From Sulfobacillus sp. (GTDB taxonomy: Bacteria > Bacillota > Sulfobacillia > Sulfobacillales > Sulfobacillaceae): 64,000 nt of DNA. Within the stretch, counting starts at the first letter, position 1; each line of letters begins with the position of its first letter. The position numbers were made by a program, and so were the translations under genes. Positions 26,984-36,012 of the stretch are shown here, piece by piece. The DNA lies in assembly GCA_027309085.1 (NCBI GenBank), contig DAIDDL010000022.1, positions 7,597 through 71,596 on the forward strand. Reading direction: 5' to 3'. The notes below the pieces were generated by a model that was not told the origin of the DNA, searched no databases, and was given only the letters and a program-made list of their open reading frames with translations.

Positions 26984-28534
26984 TCACGCCCGGTATCCCC
27001 GCGGATATGGGCCGACCGCTACCGGCAGGCTCCCCAGACTTTGGCCCCTGCCCGTCAGGGCGGCAAGCGCCGCGCGAATCATCCACGGGGTATTCTCATA
27101 GAGGGCATAGACTCTTTGGGCCTGGGCATACTGCTCCATGCCGTAGGGGGTGTGCGTGAGCAGCACCGCCGCATGCGGGTGCCCGTTCACCAGATCGAGC
27201 ACCCGGGCGTCCGGCTGTCCCTGCCCTGCCGTCACCAGCACAAGCCAGTCCGCGCTCCGAATCCACGGCTCATCGAATGGCCCCGGCACAGAAAACAACC
27301 GGACCTGGCTGCCCGCCAGAAATTCCTGCACCGTCTGCCAGGTCCCGCCAGCTGCCGGCCCCGCCGCCACCATCCGGGGGCCTGGGCCGTCAACCACCAG
27401 CGCCACTGACTGCGGCTGGCTCCATGAAGCGCCCCGGTCGCTTAGCAGCGTCAGGGCTTCGCGGGATCCACGGATTTGGAGGGCCTGCGCTTCTTCCCGG
27501 GCGGACTCGAACAGTTCCGGCCCCTGATCCCCGGCAATGGCCCGCTTCAGCTGGGCAATGCGGGAAGCCGCCTCTTCGAGCCGAGGTAGGGGAAGCTCAC
27601 CCTTGTCCACAGCCTCCTCAATGGCCGCGATGGCCTCTTCCTGCAGATCCAGATGGTGGGAGACCATGACCATGTCCGCCCCCGCCAACAGCGCCAGCAC
27701 AGCGCCGCGGCCGACCCCCACGCCCTGCGCTATCGCATTCATCTCCAGACAGTCCGTGGTAATCATGCCCCGAAAACCCAAAGTCCCGCGCAAGAGACCG
27801 GTCAGCACCGCCGGAGACAGCGTTGCCGGAAAATGGGGGTCGAGCTGCTCAAACACAATGTGGGCCGTCATCAACGCCGGGACTCCCGCCTCAATCGCCG
27901 CCTTGAAGGGCACCAGTTCCACCTCCTGCATGCGTTTCAGGGTGTGGTTCAGCACGGGCAGGTCGAGATGGGAGTCGACCCGGGTGTCGCCGTGGCCCGG
28001 GAAATGCTTGGCGCACGCGATCACATGCCCTTCGCGCAGGCCCTGCAGCATGGCCGTCCCCATCACACTCACTTCCCGGGGGTCATCCCCGTAGGAGCGC
28101 ACCCCGATCACCGGATTTTGGGGGTTGTTATTGATATCCAGCACCGGGGCCAGGTCCATATTGATGCCGAGAGCGGCCAAGAGCCGCCCCGTCACCCGCC
28201 CGGTCTCGAGACTCAGCCCAGCGTCGTGGCTCGCCCCCACCGCCATATTGCCCGGCAGTCCGGGCACATCCTGGCTGAGCCTTCTGACCAGACCGTTTTC
28301 CTGGTCTGTGCAGATCAGCAGGGGAAGCGACTGCCCGCTCGACGCAGCCAGGCTCTGCAGGTCCCGGTTCAGTTTCTGCACCTGCGGAAAGGAGGTCACA
28401 TTGCGGGAAAAGAGGATAATATTGGCGACATGGTGTGTCTCAATCAGAGTTCTGGCCTGGTCACCGAGGCTGTCCCCCGGAAATCCGCACACCAGAACCT
28501 GCCCGATAAGGCTTTTCAGCTGCTCTCCTGTCAT
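26984..28534 (-). CDS. nagZ: Beta-N-acetylhexosaminidase, NagZ type (GH3)
   Basis: A 516-residue GH3 enzyme that removes GlcNAc from muropeptides. The NagZ signature KHFPGHGDTRVDSH is at residues 176-189 and includes the Asp-His dyad; the nucleophile is Asp261 in TTDCLEM. A C-terminal Rossmann-like domain of about 190 residues follows, as in Bacillus NagZ. There is no signal peptide, so it acts in the cytoplasm, unlike the secreted B. subtilis enzyme. The start is ATG 28534 after GAGGTG; a GTG at 28546 is also in frame. Confidence 0.92.
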   Translation of the reverse strand: MTGEQLKSLIGQVLVCGFPGDSLGDQARTLIETHHVANIILFSRNVTSFPQVQKLNRDLQSLAASSGQSLPLLICTDQENGLVRRLSQDVPGLPGNMAVGASHDAGLSLETGRVTGRLLAALGINMDLAPVLDINNNPQNPVIGVRSYGDDPREVSVMGTAMLQGLREGHVIACAKHFPGHGDTRVDSHLDLPVLNHTLKRMQEVELVPFKAAIEAGVPALMTAHIVFEQLDPHFPATLSPAVLTGLLRGTLGFRGMITTDCLEMNAIAQGVGVGRGAVLALLAGADMVMVSHHLDLQEEAIAAIEEAVDKGELPLPRLEEAASRIAQLKRAIAGDQGPELFESAREEAQALQIRGSREALTLLSDRGASWSQPQSVALVVDGPGPRMVAAGPAAGGTWQTVQEFLAGSQVRLFSVPGPFDEPWIRSADWLVLVTAGQGQPDARVLDLVNGHPHAAVLLTHTPYGMEQYAQAQRVYALYENTPWMIRAALAALTGRGQSLGSLPVAVGPYPRGYRA

Positions 28535-28564
28535 TTCGCACCTCACTTGTGGTCCGCACCCGGA

Positions 28565-29710
28565 CTAATATAGCAGGTCCGGTGCGGTCTCTTGCTGAAA
28601 CTGTTCAAGGTCTGGCGCCTCACCCTCGCAGAACCCGGGACCCCGCCCTTCCAGAATGCTGCGGCCGAGCTCCGCCGACCCCGCCAGCAAGTCAAAGAAG
28701 GGACGCCCATGCTCCGGCACCGTGAAGGCAAAGTCCGCAGGATAGAGGTCGTGCACCGTCTGCAGCACAGTGATGCCGGCCCGCCAGGACGACAGCCGGC
28801 GCCGGTCGGTCACATGCAGCTGCACTCCCTGGCACAGCTGGCCGGCGTATTCCGAGCGCCATGGCCGGAAGAACACGGGGCGGGCCCGAATCCCCTCCAG
28901 ACCTTGGCGGTTGAAGGCCTGGGCTAGCGCAAATCCGTCAATATACGGCGCCCCTATCAGTTCAAACGGCTTCGCCGTGCCCCGTCCCACAGAGACATTC
29001 ACCCCCTCGGCCAGGCACGTGCCCGGATACAGCGTCATCATATCCACCCCCGTGGTGTTGGGGGAGGACGGCACGAATGGCAGCCCCGTCTCATCCAGAT
29101 ACATCTCCCGCTCCCAACCGCTCAAGGGCACCACCGAGAGATCCAGACCGGGAAGGCGGGTGCGCCGGATCCAGCGCGCCATCTCCCCCATCGTCATTCC
29201 GTGGCGGGCGGGCACGGGCAGCTGGCCCACAAATGAGGTGAATCCATCCTGCACCAGGCGCCCCTCCCTCCGGCCCGAGATGGGATTGGGGCGGTCCAGC
29301 ACCAGGCAGGCCACCTGCGCCTGCTCACAGGCCCCCATCACAGCTGCCAGAGTGCTCAAATTGGTGTAGTAGCGGCTGCCGATGTCCTGCAGGTCAAAAA
29401 TCAGCACGTCCAGTCCCGCGAGCATCTCCGGCATGGGCGTCCTCACCTCCCCGTAGAGGCTGAACACCGGCAGTCCCGAGTGCTCATCGGTCCCCGACTC
29501 CACACTCTCGCCTTCTCTGGCGTCGCTGCGCACCCCGTGCTCAGGGCCAAAGAGGGCGGAAATCTCGGCGGGAAACGCATTTTGCAGCCGGTCAATGACC
29601 GGTGCGAGCTGGCCGTCGCACATGGTGTAGTTGGTGACGACAGCCGCCTTGCGCCCTGCCACCTGGTGCCTCTCGGCGTCAAGCAGACGCTCAATTCCCA
29701 GCTGGACCAA
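28565..29710 (-). CDS. namZ: Exo-beta-N-acetylmuramidase NamZ (DUF1343, GH171)
   Basis: Matches the DUF1343 pattern: ALFGPEHGVRSDAREGE, LPVFSLYGEVRTPMPEML and LIFDLQDIGSRYYTN in the first half, and PYIDGFALAQAFN later. NamZ of B. subtilis (YbbC) cleaves MurNAc from the non-reducing end of peptidoglycan fragments. Length of 381 residues is slightly short of secreted homologues because there is no signal peptide. The TTG at 29710 follows GAGAGGGGG. The canonical TNQTG stretch reads TNYTM here. Confidence 0.85.
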   Translation of the reverse strand: MVQLGIERLLDAERHQVAGRKAAVVTNYTMCDGQLAPVIDRLQNAFPAEISALFGPEHGVRSDAREGESVESGTDEHSGLPVFSLYGEVRTPMPEMLAGLDVLIFDLQDIGSRYYTNLSTLAAVMGACEQAQVACLVLDRPNPISGRREGRLVQDGFTSFVGQLPVPARHGMTMGEMARWIRRTRLPGLDLSVVPLSGWEREMYLDETGLPFVPSSPNTTGVDMMTLYPGTCLAEGVNVSVGRGTAKPFELIGAPYIDGFALAQAFNRQGLEGIRARPVFFRPWRSEYAGQLCQGVQLHVTDRRRLSSWRAGITVLQTVHDLYPADFAFTVPEHGRPFFDLLAGSAELGRSILEGRGPGFCEGEAPDLEQFQQETAPDLLY

Positions 29711-29728
29711 GCATTTTCCCCCTCTCCA

Positions 29729-30424
29729 TCATGACCCCAGAAGGCTGAGGCGTTTATGCAGGTCCCCTTCCGGCACCATGAAGGCCTGCGCCATGGGAAA
29801 TCCCCGGGGAGCGCCCCGCACAACCATCAGGGCATTGTAATAGGCGATAAAGGGAAAGCGTGTGGTCTCGCCGCGGGCGTAGGCATACCGGGAGACTCCT
29901 TGCAGCCAGCGCTCATAAGCATCGGGCTGGATTTCCACAAACACCTCGGGGTCGAACCCGGAACTGTCTTCCCAGTTGTCGGTGTAATACACATACGGCA
30001 CAAAATGCGAAGGCTGGGTGCGCTCATAGGTCTTGAGGCTGGCATAGAACAGCGCCTGTTCCGTGATCTGGTGGGCATTGGCGTGGTCGGGGTGAATGCT
30101 GTTCTTCCAGTGCGTGACCACAATGCTGGGCCGCAACTCGCGGATAATGTCGGCCACCTCGTCCACGACGCGGCCATTCACCGGCAATTCCGCGTCCCGG
30201 TAGTCTAAAAACCGGACCTGCGCCCCGATATCCCTGGCAAAGGCCTGGGCTTCCTCCCGTTTTTGCGCTGCATACTCTGCCACCGGCATGCTCGGGTGTC
30301 CCTTCTCTCCCGGCGTCAAGTGCACCAGCGCCACCTCATCATGGTTCAGCACATGCTGCGCCAGCACAGCCCCACAGGTCAGGTCCATATCGCCCGCATG
30401 GGCCCCGATCGCCAACACCATCAT
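29729..30424 (-). CDS. PIG-L / LmbE-type N-acetylglucosamine deacetylase
   Basis: A 231-residue zinc-dependent deacetylase: the usual AHPDD motif reads AHAGDMD, and the second motif HPDHANAH supplies the other metal ligands. Family members deacetylate GlcNAc units (MshB, BshB, PIG-L, chitobiose deacetylases). In this operon the likely substrate is GlcNAc, MurNAc or a muropeptide, giving a free amine before NagB; this is inference. The ATG at 30424 overlaps the preceding stop (ATGATG), with GGAGG upstream. Confidence 0.85.
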   Translation of the reverse strand: MMVLAIGAHAGDMDLTCGAVLAQHVLNHDEVALVHLTPGEKGHPSMPVAEYAAQKREEAQAFARDIGAQVRFLDYRDAELPVNGRVVDEVADIIRELRPSIVVTHWKNSIHPDHANAHQITEQALFYASLKTYERTQPSHFVPYVYYTDNWEDSSGFDPEVFVEIQPDAYERWLQGVSRYAYARGETTRFPFIAYYNALMVVRGAPRGFPMAQAFMVPEGDLHKRLSLLGS

Positions 30425-31386
30425 TGCCCCTGGCCTCCCTTCAAGTCCTTCACCATCACATGAAACCGCCGGGTGACAGCAAATCCGGCCCGCCGGTACA
30501 GATGCCCGGCGGGCTCCTGCTCTCCCGTCCATAAAAACCAGGCGGAATGCATCCCCGCCTGTGCCATGGCCTCCAGCGTTCGGTAGAGCAGCACCTTGCC
30601 CAGCCCCGTCCCCCTCAGTGCCCGGGCGACGCCAAAGGGGCCAAAGCGCTCCCCTATCCCGTCGTACCCCCCGTACATCGCGAATCCCGCCACGCTGGCG
30701 CCAGGGCCCCGCGCGACAAGAATCTGCCCATCGGGCACGCCCCCGGCCAGAGCCTCGCGAATCGCCCGCAGCCAGTCCGCATCGAATTCCCTGGCCACAA
30801 AGTCCAGCAGAGGCCAGATCGCAGAAGACGCCAGCGCTCCGATTTCGTACCCCTGGCGTGATAGGCGCTGGCTGACCTCCCGCACATCGTCCCCGGTGGT
30901 GAATCCCACCAGATTCTTGTCCATAGCCACCGGGGAGTACAGCACCCGAAATCCCTCGCGCTGAAGCAACTGGTATCCTGCCGGATAGACCTCCGCGTCA
31001 ATGCCGGGCAGGAAGTAGTGGGGAGCGTAAGAGGCAAAATACACGGTGTTCCGGCCTCTGTCCCGGAAAAAATCCCCAGCCCCATCAAACAACTGGGTGC
31101 CAATCCCCCGGCGCCGGCAGGCGGGATGAACCCCGAAAGCCGTAATCCAACCGGTCTCCTCCTCCAATTCCGTTCCCCGCATTGGCAACTGCCGGGTCAG
31201 GGCCAAAAGCCACCCCGCCAAATCGCCCTGCTCCTCCGCCACCAGCAGCCCCCGCGGGTCAAAATTCGCGTCCAGAAGAATCTTTTGCCGGAACCTCCAA
31301 GAGTTGATCCCGTCTTGGGGCGCCGCCATATTCCACAAATCCACAAGAGCCGCTTCATCGCCGGCCCGATACGGGCGGATCACCAT
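30421..31386 (-). CDS. Tandem GNAT acetyltransferase
   Basis: 321 residues with two GNAT-like halves. Acetyl-CoA-binding signatures are FGVHPACRRRGIGTQLF near residue 85 and FGVARALRGTGLGKVLLY near 265; Q/RxxGxG/A is clear in both. The target amine is unknown. Its place beside the deacetylase and muropeptide hydrolases suggests that sugars or peptides freed by the operon are modified. ATG 31386 follows AAGGTG; the upstream open frame is not family-like. Confidence 0.78.
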   Translation of the reverse strand: MVIRPYRAGDEAALVDLWNMAAPQDGINSWRFRQKILLDANFDPRGLLVAEEQGDLAGWLLALTRQLPMRGTELEEETGWITAFGVHPACRRRGIGTQLFDGAGDFFRDRGRNTVYFASYAPHYFLPGIDAEVYPAGYQLLQREGFRVLYSPVAMDKNLVGFTTGDDVREVSQRLSRQGYEIGALASSAIWPLLDFVAREFDADWLRAIREALAGGVPDGQILVARGPGASVAGFAMYGGYDGIGERFGPFGVARALRGTGLGKVLLYRTLEAMAQAGMHSAWFLWTGEQEPAGHLYRRAGFAVTRRFHVMVKDLKGGQGQ

Positions 31387-31424
31387 GACACACCTTCTTT
31401 TCTTCTGCTCCCGCAAGAATATTG

Positions 31425-32471
31425 TTAGATGTAGTTGAGATCGTCTGTCAGCATCAAGGGCAGCCCCCAGCCGCCGTCTTCTACCTTGGCAAACAAGGTT
31501 TTGGCAAGATTTTCGGAGCGGTCCGCTTCCCCCGCCAAACTCGCCCGCTCCCCAAGCCACGCCCCATAGGCTTGCCGGAGCACCTTCTCGCTCAGCACTT
31601 TGACCGTGCCCTGCAAGGGGCCGGAAGACACTCCCCAGCCCTTTTCATCAGCTAGCCGGCGCATGAATCCGTCCGCGCGGTGGACATGAAACTGCAAGTG
31701 CTGGATGTTCATATGTGTCATCACATAGGGAAAAGCCTGCACCAACGCCGCCCGGTCTCCCGCCCACTCCATCACCACCCCGCGGTCCGCCGCCCGCGCC
31801 CCCACGTAGACCACTAGGTACGCCACAGGCTGGTGCTGCGGGCCGATGGTGAATAGTTGCTGATTGTAGCCCGGACGCTGAAACCACAAGGCATTCAAGA
31901 GTCCCTGCATCTGCTCCACCGACCGCATAAACCGGTACGGCTCCTGCCAGTAAAGAGGGATGAGCCGGGCGGCCTCACTGCTTCTGAATTCCTGAGGCAC
32001 CTGGCGCAGCGGGTGAGACAGCCTCGGCATGGCCGGGCTCAAGTCCACCTCCACCGTATCCATAGCTCCCACCGGCACTGCTCCCTGACGCAAGTACAGG
32101 TCGCGGTCGCCGGAAATCAGACACAGCGCCCTCTCTTCTGCGGCCATCGCCCGGAACACCTCTTCCAATATCACGGAGGCCAGATGGCGGCCGCGGTATT
32201 CCGGCAGCGTCGCCACCGATCCCACAGACGCTAGGGGAATCGCTGCGCCCGGCACCAAGCCCGTCTGTTTGAGCACCCCCACCATGCTGACAGGAGCGCC
32301 GTGGTCCTCCACGTAGAAAAGATTGGCCGCATTGTCCGGATGAAACAAATGCGGAAACTCCCGCGGCATTCCCTCCCCCAAGGGTTTCTGGGGCCGGTAT
32401 ACCCGGTCGACCATCTGTCCCAGTGCCGCCACGTCGCCGGGCGTACCGCGTTTGACTGTCACTGACTCCAT
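31425..32471 (-). CDS. GNAT acetyltransferase with C-terminal extension
   Basis: 348 residues. The N-terminal half is a GNAT domain with VGSVATLPEYRGRHLASVIL (residues about 84-103) as acetyl-CoA site. The second half resembles a degenerate second GNAT unit (Eis-like arrangement) with MEWAGDRAALVQAF. No substrate can be named. It lies between the tandem GNAT and the AmiE-like gene with short gaps, in the same operon. Confidence 0.75.
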   Translation of the reverse strand: MESVTVKRGTPGDVAALGQMVDRVYRPQKPLGEGMPREFPHLFHPDNAANLFYVEDHGAPVSMVGVLKQTGLVPGAAIPLASVGSVATLPEYRGRHLASVILEEVFRAMAAEERALCLISGDRDLYLRQGAVPVGAMDTVEVDLSPAMPRLSHPLRQVPQEFRSSEAARLIPLYWQEPYRFMRSVEQMQGLLNALWFQRPGYNQQLFTIGPQHQPVAYLVVYVGARAADRGVVMEWAGDRAALVQAFPYVMTHMNIQHLQFHVHRADGFMRRLADEKGWGVSSGPLQGTVKVLSEKVLRQAYGAWLGERASLAGEADRSENLAKTLFAKVEDGGWGLPLMLTDDLNYI

Positions 32472-32498
32472 GGAAATCCCGTCCTTTCCGCACCGCTC

Positions 32499-33542
32499 TC
32501 AGTGAAACAGCGCCCAAGCCGCCGCATTGTGAAATCTCCTGCGAAAATCGCCGATATTCGTCTGCCGTCCCAAATGCACGCGGTTGGTCAGCAAGATGGC
32601 CCAGTTGCCTGTAGGCCGGTCAAACACAAGAGACGTTCCCGTAAACCCGGTATGGCTGACCCCAGTCTTAGGCCACAGGTCGCCCGCCACCGACTGGGGA
32701 TCTCCTGGCAGCACCCATCCCCATCCCCGCCGTCCGCCAAGAGACCCGGTCTGCAGTTCGACGGCCTTCTCGCGCGCTGTCCGGCTCAGGGGACCACTGT
32801 CATCGCTCGCCCACATGCCGAGGTACTTGGCAAGGTCCTTGGCAGGGGCGAACAGTCCGGCGTGCCCCGCAATCCCGCCCATGGCCTCTGCGTTCTCGTC
32901 ATGCACCACCCCGGTCTTGGCCGTGCCGTTGACCACTTCGGTGGACGCAATGTCTTCCTCAGCGGACACGTCCGGAGTATAGCCGGTGTGGTTCATCCCC
33001 AGCGGTTTGAATATCTCGTCATGCACGAAGACCGACAGTTCTGTCCCGGTGATTTTTTCAACCAGCGCTCCCAAAATGATGAATCCCAAATCGCTGTAGA
33101 CCACCTGCGCCCCCGGCTCGTAGGCCAGAGGCTCGGCCAGCACGAGGTTCAATACGTCCTGGCGCGTGTGCGCCGTCTCGTAGAACGGCTGGTGCGACAC
33201 CAGCCCAGCGGTGTGCGTCAAGAGCTGGGACACCCGCACCTGCGCCTTGGATCCTTCCCCGAACGCGTCAAAAAATTTGGATACTGGCGCCTGCAGATTC
33301 AAGTCTCCCTGCTGCGCCAAAATCAGCACAGCGGGCAGGGTCGCCACCACTTTTGTCAGAGACGCCAAGTCGAACACCGTATCTCGGTGCATCAGCCGGC
33401 TTGTTCCGTAAATCTGGGCTTGGCCCGCCGTATAGCGGAACAGGACATCGGATTCCCGGCCGGCAAAAGCCACCGCACCAGGCACCAGGCCACTGTCCAC
33501 GGCCTGTTTGACCACACTTTGCGCCGCACTAAAGTCCCCCAT
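32499..33542 (-). CDS. amiE: Serine beta-lactamase-fold hydrolase, AmiE-like
   Basis: 347 residues with SxxK (Ser61-Leu-Thr-Lys64), the Tyr motif YSD at 149-151 and HTG near residue 300. The same fold includes class C beta-lactamases and B. subtilis AmiE (YbbE), which splits MurNAc from the L-Ala of the stem peptide. The presence of nagZ and namZ makes an AmiE role likely. No signal peptide, so it would act on imported fragments. Its start overlaps the end of the third GNAT gene by 14 bases. A DD-peptidase or esterase function cannot be excluded. Confidence 0.8.
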   Translation of the reverse strand: MGDFSAAQSVVKQAVDSGLVPGAVAFAGRESDVLFRYTAGQAQIYGTSRLMHRDTVFDLASLTKVVATLPAVLILAQQGDLNLQAPVSKFFDAFGEGSKAQVRVSQLLTHTAGLVSHQPFYETAHTRQDVLNLVLAEPLAYEPGAQVVYSDLGFIILGALVEKITGTELSVFVHDEIFKPLGMNHTGYTPDVSAEEDIASTEVVNGTAKTGVVHDENAEAMGGIAGHAGLFAPAKDLAKYLGMWASDDSGPLSRTAREKAVELQTGSLGGRRGWGWVLPGDPQSVAGDLWPKTGVSHTGFTGTSLVFDRPTGNWAILLTNRVHLGRQTNIGDFRRRFHNAAAWALFH

Positions 33543-34008
33543 CGCTGGCTCTCCCCTTTTCTATGCGTTTTGTGAAAATCAGCTCGTCGATATCCGGACG
33601 GATCCATTGCGCCAACCGCCCCACCTGCGCATAGCCGTGATGGCGGTAAAAGTCCTGCGCCCGGATGTTGAAGTCGGAACAGAGGAGAAAAAGCGCGGGG
33701 ACTCCTTTGTCGGCGCAGGCCCCTTCCACCTCCGCCAGCAAGCGCCCGCCCCATCCCTGACCCGGCCAAGCAGCCAGAATCCGCAGGTAGCCAAAATCGC
33801 CAAACGTCTGCCAGCTGTGCACCGCCAGTCCCTGAATCCCTTCCTCTCCTGACGCTACCAGCCCCTGCTCGCCCCGGGCCAGGAGGTCCGCCAGATAGCG
33901 GGCCGCTTTGGCCTGACTGATCTGGTAGCGCTGCCACAAAGGCTGCTCTGCCATCAGCGCAGCCGAACCGTCCACGTCGGCGAGCGTCATGGCGCGGACC
34001 GTGGTCAC
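33529..34008 (-). CDS. GNAT acetyltransferase
   Basis: A single-domain GNAT of 159 residues with ILAAWPGQGWGGRLLAEVE as acetyl-CoA signature and FNIRAQDFYRHHGY near the C-terminus. The substrate is unknown. The start is uncertain: GTG 34008 overlaps the preceding stop (GTGA) but abuts the AAGGAG site, and ATG 33990 is the alternative. Third GNAT gene in this operon. Confidence 0.78.
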   Translation of the reverse strand: MTTVRAMTLADVDGSAALMAEQPLWQRYQISQAKAARYLADLLARGEQGLVASGEEGIQGLAVHSWQTFGDFGYLRILAAWPGQGWGGRLLAEVEGACADKGVPALFLLCSDFNIRAQDFYRHHGYAQVGRLAQWIRPDIDELIFTKRIEKGRASDGGL

Positions 34009-35009
34009 TCCTTCAAGGCCACCGCCACCACGTGGCGCTCTTGGGGGTAGTGGCAGGCATACTGGTGGCCCGAGGCACCCTGCAGCGCCGGCCGCTCGGT
34101 CTCACACAGGGGCTGGGCGAAAGGGCAGCGGGGAGCGAACAGGCAGGCATTCTCCGGACTTTGCCCGTGATCCAGTTCCTTGAGAGGAATGTAGCGGTCG
34201 GATCCCGGAGACTCCAGCCCCTTGAGCACGGGCACGGCGCTTAGCAGCGCCTGCGTGTAGGGGTGCTGGGGGTGCAAAATCACATCATCCGTAGGCCCCT
34301 GCTCGGCAATCATCCCCTTGTAAATCACAAACATCTGCCCATCCTCGCCCACATAGCGCGCGGAGGCCACATCGTGGGTAATGAAGATCAGGGAAATGTG
34401 GAATTTCTCCCGCAGGTCGCGCAAAAGCTTCAGTACGCCCAACCGCAAGGAGACATCAATCATGGAGACTGCCTCGTCCGCCACCAGCACGGAGGGCTCG
34501 ACCGTCAGGGCGCGCGCAATGACGATGCGCTGGCGCTGTCCCCCGGAGAGCATATGCGGGTATTTATGCACCACCGCTTCCGGCTCCAGTCCTACCAGTC
34601 CCAACACTTCCTCCATGCGCTGGAGAATCCAGGCAGTGTCTGCTCCCCGCGCTTTGGCCATCACCTTCAGGGGATCGGACAGGGCCTGCTCAATGGTGCG
34701 GGCGGGATTCAGCGCCTGGTAGGGGTCTTGCTGGATCAATTGCACCCGGCGCAGCACCGCCTCCCGCTGGCGCCGGTCGACCGTGGCCAGGTTCTGGCCA
34801 TCGACCAGCACCTCGCCGGCCGTGTAATTTTCCAGTCCGGCGAGAATGCGGCCAATGGTGGTTTTGCCGCACCCCGACTCGCCAATAAAGGACACGGCGC
34901 CGCCATCCGGAATGCGGAAGGAAACATCTTGCACTGCCTTGACGGCGTCATGGCCCAGCAGGCCATGTTTTCCCGGAAAAGTTTTCTCAAGGCGCCTCAC
35001 TTCAATCAT
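34005..35009 (-). CDS. oppF: Oligopeptide-type ABC transporter ATPase (OppF/DppF)
   Basis: 334 residues: Walker A GESGCGKTT, signature LSGGQRQRI, Walker B VLVADEAVSMIDVSL, and the C-terminal Opp-type Cys stretch ACLFAPRCPFAQPLCE that can bind an Fe-S cluster. The VSMIDVSL variant is, to my knowledge, common in Opp-family importers that carry oligosaccharides. It pairs with the next ATPase to energise the two permeases. Overlaps the OppD frame by eight bases. Confidence 0.9.
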   Translation of the reverse strand: MIEVRRLEKTFPGKHGLLGHDAVKAVQDVSFRIPDGGAVSFIGESGCGKTTIGRILAGLENYTAGEVLVDGQNLATVDRRQREAVLRRVQLIQQDPYQALNPARTIEQALSDPLKVMAKARGADTAWILQRMEEVLGLVGLEPEAVVHKYPHMLSGGQRQRIVIARALTVEPSVLVADEAVSMIDVSLRLGVLKLLRDLREKFHISLIFITHDVASARYVGEDGQMFVIYKGMIAEQGPTDDVILHPQHPYTQALLSAVPVLKGLESPGSDRYIPLKELDHGQSPENACLFAPRCPFAQPLCETERPALQGASGHQYACHYPQERHVVAVALKE

Positions 35010-36009
35010 GCGGCATCACCCGGAAACAGGCGACTTTGCGCTCGGGCCCTGCGGATTCGTAAGGCGGCCTCTTCACCTGGCATTCCGCCACCCGCTCCGG
35101 GCAGCGGTCATAAAACAGGCAGCCGCTCTGCATGAATGTTTTCAGGTCGGGCGGGGACCCAGACAGCGCCACAGCCTGGCTGAGATCTCCTGAAATCCTG
35201 GGAATCGCCTGGATGAGGCCCTTCGTGTACGGGTGGGCGGGGTGCGCCAGCACCTCCGCCGTCTCCCCTTCTTCCGCCAGTTCCCCGCCGTACATCACGA
35301 CCACCCGGTCGGCCAGGTCGGCCACCACCCCCATATCATGTGTGATCAAGATGGTGGTGATGTCCCGCTCCTCATGGATGCTGCGCACGATTTCCAGCAC
35401 CGAGGCCTGGGACAGCATGTCCAGAGCGGTCGTCGGCTCATCCAAAATCACCACCTGGGCGTCCAGCACCAGCGCAAACATGATCCCCACGCGTTGGCGC
35501 ATGCCCCCCGACAGTTCGTGCTGGTAGGCGGTCAGCACCCGGTCCGCATCCATGCCCATCCGGTGCAAGAGTTCCTTGGCGCGCCGCAAGAGACCGCGCA
35601 GGTCCTTGACATTGTGCGAGCGTCCCAGGTCCAGCACTTGATGTCCCACGCGGGTCAGGGGATTCAAAGAATTCTGGGCGGCCTGAAAGACAAACCCCAG
35701 ATTCCGGCCCCGGGCCCGGCGCTGGCTTTCCTTGTCGAGGGTCAGCATATTCCCCACCCCGTCCACCACCACTGAGCCCTTGACAATCCGTCCGGGATGG
35801 GGCACAGCATTCATGATAGCCATCGCCAAGGTGGATTTGCCGGATCCGGACTCCCCAATGATCCCGGTGATTTGACCTCCGGCAATATCCAGGTCAACCC
35901 CGTTGACCGCAGGGACCTGCCCTTGGCCGGTAGAGTAAACCACTTCCAAATCCCTAATTGTAATTCCCACAGCCTTTGTGTTCGCTTTCAATGGCCATTC
36001 GGCACTCAT
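35002..36009 (-). CDS. oppD: Oligopeptide-type ABC transporter ATPase (OppD/DppD)
   Basis: 335 residues: Walker A GESGSGKST, Q-loop VFQAAQNSLNP, signature LSGGMRQRV, Walker B VVILDEPTTALD, His switch LITHD, and a C-terminal Cys stretch (GCLFYDRCPERVAEC). Partner of the preceding OppF-type ATPase, located on the inner face of the membrane. It starts three bases downstream of the DppC stop. Confidence 0.92.
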   Translation of the reverse strand: MSAEWPLKANTKAVGITIRDLEVVYSTGQGQVPAVNGVDLDIAGGQITGIIGESGSGKSTLAMAIMNAVPHPGRIVKGSVVVDGVGNMLTLDKESQRRARGRNLGFVFQAAQNSLNPLTRVGHQVLDLGRSHNVKDLRGLLRRAKELLHRMGMDADRVLTAYQHELSGGMRQRVGIMFALVLDAQVVILDEPTTALDMLSQASVLEIVRSIHEERDITTILITHDMGVVADLADRVVVMYGGELAEEGETAEVLAHPAHPYTKGLIQAIPRISGDLSQAVALSGSPPDLKTFMQSGCLFYDRCPERVAECQVKRPPYESAGPERKVACFRVMPHD

Positions 36010-36012
36010 GGA

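Noticed and set aside
34263-35135. A 290-codon plus-strand frame
   Set aside because: Antisense to two ABC ATPase genes with full motif sets.
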